Shown piece after piece: positions 59,151 through 64,000 of a DNA stretch of 64,000 bases. The position numbers were made by a program, and so were the translations under genes. The stretch covers positions 1-64,000 of the forward strand of contig CAIXKE010000109.1 in assembly GCA_903919975.1 (NCBI GenBank). The letters run 5' to 3'. Position 1 is the first letter of the stretch; each line of letters starts with the position of its first letter. The DNA comes from Akkermansiaceae bacterium (GTDB taxonomy: Bacteria > Verrucomicrobiota > Verrucomicrobiia > Verrucomicrobiales > Akkermansiaceae). The notes under the pieces are model-generated. The model was not told the DNA's origin, searched no databases, and saw only the letters and a program-made list of their open reading frames with translations.

Positions 59151-60224
59151 ATGAGCGATCCGGAATCCAGACAAGCGGAAATCTCCAACCCCGACCGCAA
59201 GAATGCATCCGGAGAAATCAACGGTCACATCCTAACGGCAGTCACCCTGATCGGTCTTTATCTCTGCTATCGACTCGTCCAGCCGTTTCTGCCCGCCCTC
59301 GTCTGGGCGCTCACTCTAGCCGTAATTTTCGCCCCGTTTCAACGAATGCTCGAACGCAGAATCGCGCATCCCAATACTACCGCGGCCATTTCATTGCTGG
59401 TGATCGCGGTGATTGTCGTATTGCCCGCCACTTTCGTGGCGAATCAACTGCTCCTGGAAATCGCAAAAGGCGCGGACTACGTTCAAAAAATCACCACCAC
59501 GGGCGATCTGCGTGAAACCCTCAAGCACCAACCGCTTCTCGCTCCATTCAGCGGATGGATCGAACAACAAATGGATCTCTCGGAAACCATTCGTCACATC
59601 GCCACTTGGCTTACCAACAGCGCCGCCGCATTTGTCCGGGGATCAGTCACCCAACTGATGGGGATATTCATCACGTTCTACTTGTTATTTTATTTCCTGC
59701 GCGACCGACGCCTGGCGCTGGAATCTCTGCGAGCGATATCGTTTCTACCTTCCGGCCAGATCGACCGGATGTTCGCACGCGTTGTCGATACGATTCACGC
59801 CACGGTTTATGGCACACTCGCCATGGCCGCACTACAAGGCCTGCTCGGCGGACTGATGTTCTGGATTCTCGGCCTGCCCTCCCCCTTACTATGGGGAATT
59901 ATCATGGGCCTGCTGGCTATTATTCCGGTGCTGGGCGCATTCATCATCTGGATTCCAGCCGCTCTCTGGCTCGCCTCGCAAGGGCAATGGGGAAAAGCCC
60001 TGGTCCTCACCGCATGGGGAGGCATCGTAGTGGCTGGAATCGACAATCTGATCTATCCGATCTTAGTCGGAACCCGGCTAAAACAACACACTGTTCTCGC
60101 ATTCATTTCATTGGTTGGCGGCCTGATCATTTTCGGTTCATCCGGCCTGATTATCGGCCCGCTCTCGGTGACGATCACACTTCTCCTGCTGGAAATCCGG
60201 CATGACCGCAAAACTATGAGTTAG
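59151..60224 (+). CDS. AI-2E family transporter
   Basis: Polytopic; LQGLLGGLMFWILGLPSPLLWGIIMGLLAIIPVLGAFIIWIPAALWLASQG, GSSGLIIGPLSVTITLLLLEI. Confidence 0.9.
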   Translation: MSDPESRQAEISNPDRKNASGEINGHILTAVTLIGLYLCYRLVQPFLPALVWALTLAVIFAPFQRMLERRIAHPNTTAAISLLVIAVIVVLPATFVANQLLLEIAKGADYVQKITTTGDLRETLKHQPLLAPFSGWIEQQMDLSETIRHIATWLTNSAAAFVRGSVTQLMGIFITFYLLFYFLRDRRLALESLRAISFLPSGQIDRMFARVVDTIHATVYGTLAMAALQGLLGGLMFWILGLPSPLLWGIIMGLLAIIPVLGAFIIWIPAALWLASQGQWGKALVLTAWGGIVVAGIDNLIYPILVGTRLKQHTVLAFISLVGGLIIFGSSGLIIGPLSVTITLLLLEIRHDRKTMS

Positions 60225-60677
60225 ATCGGATTCCGAGCTCTTGCTCCATCACGCGGATAAAGTCCGCCTCGCCGGATTGCAAACCGTGGAGAACCCGTTT
60301 GCCGGTTATTAGAAGCTTTGAAAGGTATTTTTTTCGCGATGAAAACGATACCCAATAGGCGATATTCACCCGAATCAACTCATCATTCCATGGATCGCGC
60401 ATGTCGGACTTCAGGGCGATTGCCGAAACATTTTCACGAGGGTTTACCATGACCGCCACTGGATCTGGCGGTGGATCCGAGAGTAAATTCCCGTGAAATG
60501 TGGCATAGAAATCCGGATTCACCCGCCACACCGCCAAGGCGATTCGGGTCAACTCACAACTGCCAGGATGCCCCTTATCGATCGGAGAAAGCACTGGATT
60601 ACAACCATGATCGAGAGGAACCGGCAGCGGATCGAATACTTGCATCGCTGCGATCCCATGCCCGGCCGGGCAATCTT

Positions 60678-60902
60678 TCACACTTGCGTATACGCGGGGT
60701 CGCAGTGCCAATTGATTGGATCGTTTGAAACCTCGACTGTCACGTTCACATCGCGATCTTGTCGGCGTGGAATCGTGATCACGAGATGGTCACCCGAGAT
60801 GGAAACGGGGGTATTTGTAGGTGGCCCGTGTTTGCTGCGATCGGTTACGAAAGCAAATTCCATAATGTTTTCCATGCCGTCGCCATCTTCAAGGTGAGAA
60901 TT
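60678..60902 (-). pseudogene. C-terminal fragment of a large secreted verrucomicrobial protein (EDGDGMENIMEFAF... / VTVEVSNDPINW)
   Basis: Reads KNSHLEDGDGMENIMEFAFVTDRSKHGPPTNTPVSISGDHLVITIPRRQDRDVNVTVEVSNDPINWHCDPAYTQV*, like the common (D)GDGxxNxxEYAxGTDP...YTVExSxDLxxW C-termini; abuts the ISL3 remnant. Confidence 0.55.
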
Positions 60903-60904
60903 TT

Positions 60905-61200
60905 TTTCGCCTCGTCAGCAGAATTTGTGTGGAGAATTAGGTTTCGGGAGCTTTCCAAGTGAATTATAACGAACGAGTTTAACTATCTCGGAAAAGCCAT
61001 TCCCATAACCATGCATAAGCGAAACTCGGGCTTCGTTGTTCAAGCCCTCGATCACTCCACTGTTGTTTTGGCGTGAAAGTAGTTGAGCAAAAGTTCCTGG
61101 TGAGCACGCAGCATGCGGGCGACCTTCTTCATCGGTTCGAGGCGCGATCGCATTGCGCGGGTGGTCCATGCCTTCAGACGAAGGTCCGCATGGTCCTGCC
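60905..61200 (-). mobile_element. ISL3-family transposase remnant, inverted relative to the 42.1-42.6 kb copy
   Basis: HPRNAIAPRTDEEGRPHAACSPGTFAQLLSRQ... / GVIEGLNNEARVSLMHGYGNGFSEIVKLVRYNSLGKLPKPNSPHKFC; shared terminal sequence CTCCACACAAATTCTGCTGACGAGGC(A/G)AAAAA. Confidence 0.85.
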
Positions 61201-61227
61201 ATGAAGGATGCCGACATTCAGGCTCAA

Positions 61228-61748
61228 ATCGGAATATCCATCCGCAACCGCGAACGACTCCGGGGCGTGAGGCAATGAACTACGAATACGTCGGCGAGGG
61301 TAGCGTGAGTGGATTTATGATCGCCATACCGCATTTGGGAAAACGTGATGTTTTCGTGGGTGGAGACGGACGCCGCACTTCGTTGGATTTTGCCGCCTGT
61401 CTCGACCATCTGGCGAACATTCTGCTGCCAAACGCTGAGAAAATAGTATTGATCATGGATAACCTCAACACCCACAAGGAAGCCCCGCTTTATGATGCCT
61501 TCCCGCCCGAAAAGGCACGTGCTTTATGTGAACGATTCGAGATGCACTGGACTCCCTATCACGGCAGTTGGTTAGGCATGGCCGAGATCGAAATCGGACT
61601 TCTGGGGCGAACTTGTCTGGATCGCAGGATCGTCTCGGTCGGAGAATTCACAAACGAAGTGAAAGCCTATCTCGCCCGGAAGAATGAGGATTCCAAATCG
61701 ATCAATTGGCAATTTATTAATGAAGAATCCCCGATCAAACTCAAATAA
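61228..61748 (+). mobile_element. IS630-family transposase, 3' part (DDE domain)
   Basis: [110 protein letters not shown]. Confidence 0.85.
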
Positions 61749-61769
61749 CTCTATCCAACAATTTGGATT

Positions 61770-61988
61770 TTACGAAACACTAGAGAGCTTGCGTGCATCG
61801 TGCGGGGTGCTGCCTTTGAATACCGCCGCGGTGAAGGTGTCCGGGTGGCAATCCAGGCCAATGACCCGGTTAAGGGTGGAGGCAACCGGCGCGGGCAGCC
61901 GTTCGGACGGGCCTACGGACGGAAGGTTGCAGTCAGGCATTCGGGGTCTTGCGCCCCACGATGGTGCTTTCCGCCAGGATTCAATCAC
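61770..61988 (-). mobile_element. IS110-family transposase N-terminal fragment
   Basis: VIGLDCHPDTFTAAVFKGSTPHDARKLSS resembles the IS110 N-terminal DEDD motif start (IGLDCHPDSFTAA...). Confidence 0.65.
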
Positions 61989-62204
61989 AAATTGGAGGAG
62001 TTACCTCATGTCCATTCCCGAACCCTTGGACCTTCTGCCACCCGTGCGTGTTGCAGCACTCCGGCTTCCGCGAGGGACGTTGAACCAAACCTTGCATTCC
62101 TCCGCGGGCTTTGCGTCTTTGCGGTGAAAAAATCTCTCATGTTTTGATGCGATGGCCTTGGTCTCGACCTTGCCAGAACGGCAAACTCGTGAGATAGCCG
62201 TGGT

Positions 62205-63527
62205 GTGTCGGCCCTGTTACATCGCACCGGACCCTTTGAGAGGCGGAATCCCCGCCTTTTCGTGCTTTTTACGACACTCTATAACGCTCGCGCCTATTAT
62301 CCGGTGCTGGCGATTCTGTTCACCGACCTCGGGTTGCGCCTGGATCAATTCGTCCTGCTCAACGGCGTTTGGGCGGCCGCGATTTTCCTGTTTGAGGTGC
62401 CGTCCGGGGCTCTGGCTGACACGATCGGCCGCAAGCGCTTGCTGGTTTTTTCCGCCACGCTGATGGTTCTTGAAATGGGGGTGCTGCTATTTGCGCCGAA
62501 GGATGGTGGTTGGTTGTTATTTTCGCTTTGTTTGCTCAACCGGTTGCTATCCGGCACTTCCGAGGCGGCGGCGAGCGGCGCGGACGAGGCAATAGCCTAC
62601 GAGGCGCTGCCCGAGGAGAACCGCGAATCGGCCTGGGATCAGGTGATGGCGACCGCGATGCGTTGGCGGTCGGCTGGGTTTCTGGTGGCGATGACAGCGG
62701 GTGGCCTGCTCTACGACCCCTCGTGGTGGAACCGGTTGGTGCCGGAAAATTTTCAGCTTAGTGTGGAATTAGCGCATCGTCTACCGGTGGCGTTGGTGTT
62801 CCTTCAGGCGTTGGGGTGTTTGTGGATCACCCTGCGTTTTGAGGAGATCGCGCCTCATCGTGATCATACTGCCGATCGCTGTCGGTCGGCGTTGCGGCTG
62901 ACCATGCAGACTGCGCTGAAGGCATTTGGCACGCGGAGCATTGCGCTTGTTTTGTTAGGTGGGTTGCTGATCGATGCGGTGGCGCGGAATTTCGCGACTT
63001 TAATCAGCGAATATTACCGATTGATCGGAGTTCCTGCGTGGGCTTTTGGGGTGATTGGTTCGCTGATTGCCGTTGGGAACTGGTTTATTCCGAGCATCGC
63101 CATGCGGGTCAACCAGCGCTTCAGTCCGACGGCGAGCCTCTCCTTGGGCGGTGCCGTGGCCTGCGTGGGATTGTTTTTGCTGGTTCCGGGCTGGCCGTGG
63201 GTGGGATTGGTGCCGGCGCTGTTGTTGATGATGATGCTGGGTTTTGTGAGTTTCACGGTCAGTCGGTTTTTGCACGGAGTCGCGGAGTCTGAGCAACGGG
63301 CGACCTTGTTGAGTGTGAAGGGCTTGGTGTTCAATCTCGGCTACGGCGCGTATTCGCTCGGGTTCTCGCTGATGTTGGCGGGCTTGGGCAAGCAGGGTGG
63401 GGGAGTTTTCCAGCGGGCGCTGCTCTGGCAGGCTGGTTTTTTTGCGCTGGTTTTGCTTGGGTTTGTGGTGATTTCGGAATTCAAAGGCAGGGCGCGGAGA
63501 AATTGGCCCGGTGTCGAGGAGCCATAG
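62205..63527 (+). CDS. MFS transporter
   Basis: 12-TM pattern; QFVLLNGVWAAAIFLFEVPSGALADTIGRKRLLVFSATLMVLEMGVLLFAP MFS motif A region. Confidence 0.88.
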   Translation: MSALLHRTGPFERRNPRLFVLFTTLYNARAYYPVLAILFTDLGLRLDQFVLLNGVWAAAIFLFEVPSGALADTIGRKRLLVFSATLMVLEMGVLLFAPKDGGWLLFSLCLLNRLLSGTSEAAASGADEAIAYEALPEENRESAWDQVMATAMRWRSAGFLVAMTAGGLLYDPSWWNRLVPENFQLSVELAHRLPVALVFLQALGCLWITLRFEEIAPHRDHTADRCRSALRLTMQTALKAFGTRSIALVLLGGLLIDAVARNFATLISEYYRLIGVPAWAFGVIGSLIAVGNWFIPSIAMRVNQRFSPTASLSLGGAVACVGLFLLVPGWPWVGLVPALLLMMMLGFVSFTVSRFLHGVAESEQRATLLSVKGLVFNLGYGAYSLGFSLMLAGLGKQGGGVFQRALLWQAGFFALVLLGFVVISEFKGRARRNWPGVEEP

Positions 63528-63579
63528 CGACAATTACCCCGGGAATATGCAGAATACAGGCAGGTGCGTCGATATCCTA

Positions 63580-63700
63580 CGGAGCGCCGACATTTTGTCG
63601 GCTGTCGGTAGGGGGACATTCTGTCACCCGACTTCCGCGAAGCGACTCGCCGGACAGTATGTCCGTCATCCAGCAGCGCGCAGAATGCACGCGCTCCGAC
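63580..63700. repeat. Cluster of GACA...TGTC hairpins (REP-like)
   Basis: GCCGACA-ttt-TGTCGGC (63586-63602), GGGGGACA-ttc-TGTCACCC, CGGACA-gta-TGTCCG read from sequence. Confidence 0.85.
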
Positions 63701-63806
63701 AAGCCGAATCCCTAAAGGCATTGGGCTGAATCCGGCGCTCCGTGATCAACCATTTTTCGGTTCTTCGCTTTACGGCGGACATCTGTGGGTTTAAGTCCTG
63801 CGCGCG

Positions 63807-64000
63807 ATGCACGGATTTTCCTACAAAAACGCTTCCCTTTTCTGCGAGGACGTCGAACTGGCCACTCTTGCCGACGAATACGGTACGCCGCTCTATGTTT
63901 ATTCTGCGGCCACGATTCTTGACCATTATCGTCGGCTCGACGCTGCGCTGGCGGGTGTGGAGCACGAGGTGGCCTATGCGGTGAAAGCGAATTCCAATCT
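63807..64000 (+). CDS. lysA: Diaminopimelate decarboxylase, N-terminal part (cut by window end)
   Basis: MHGFSYKNASLFCEDVELATLADEYGTPLYVYSAATILDHYRRLDAALAGVEHEVAYAVKANSN: PLP-binding AVKANSN motif. Confidence 0.88.
   Translation, partial: MHGFSYKNASLFCEDVELATLADEYGTPLYVYSAATILDHYRRLDAALAGVEHEVAYAVKANSN

Noticed and set aside
60214-60711. 165-aa minus-strand ORF as a real gene
   Set aside because: No recognisable family, overlaps the AI-2E gene end and the secreted-protein fragment; could be a decayed remnant, so not listed as a CDS.
1-64000. CRISPR array or cas genes
   Set aside because: No regularly spaced 20-40 bp direct repeats with unique spacers and no Cas-like ORFs; the heptamer and 11-mer arrays have no spacers.
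1-64000. Many long antisense or alternative-frame ORFs in the provided track (e.g. 10203-11558 minus, 20558-21412 plus, 42546-44006 minus, 58154-59047 minus)
   Set aside because: They mirror strongly coding genes on the other strand and have low-complexity or Arg/Pro/Gly-rich translations typical of high-GC shadow ORFs.
1-64000. Recurrent GTTAGG/CCTAAC hexamer
   Set aside because: It stands out visually because TTA codons are rare here, but a rough by-eye count does not exceed what base composition predicts; a proper k-mer test would be needed.
1-64000. tRNA or rRNA genes
   Set aside because: No convincing cloverleaf with GTTCRANYC-type T-arm or rRNA core sequence was recognised; a covariance-model scan was not possible.

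Overview
This 64 kb window looks like a chromosomal segment from a moderately GC-rich verrucomicrobial (PVC-type) bacterium. Support for that includes DUF1501 and DUF1549/DUF1553 cytochrome genes, a PEP-CTERM protein, and mostly single-copy housekeeping genes. Those housekeeping genes are glnS, lpxK, ybeY, a pgpH-like HD gene, kdsB, pyrG, trpA, aroB, murJ, maf, an rsmC-like gene, an rsuA-like gene, a lutA/lutB pair, and the start of lysA. The accessory part, about 36-62 kb, holds toxin-antitoxin genes, a decayed two-component system, and remnants of ISL3, IS630 and IS110 elements. Two inverted ISL3 remnants bracket about 18 kb that carries an opp-type peptide ABC transporter, a beta-helix protein, an NAD-type formate dehydrogenase, PEP synthase and an AI-2E transporter. 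The observations most worth a second look are: (1) a four-helix-bundle (S23/IVP-type) gene inside the opp operon, flanked by ~49-bp inverted repeats that supply the upstream gene's stop codon and the downstream gene's start codon; (2) a HtrA-like pseudoprotease with its PDZ domain apparently inserted inside the protease fold, next to an intact HtrA; (3) three consecutive heptamer arrays between a VapC-type gene and trpA; (4) a scattered family of GACA...TGTC hairpins, with a RAYT/Y1-type transposase fragment at the window edge; (5) a Met-rich TonB receptor with a small HPCxxC protein. All calls were made by reading the sequence; no database search was run.
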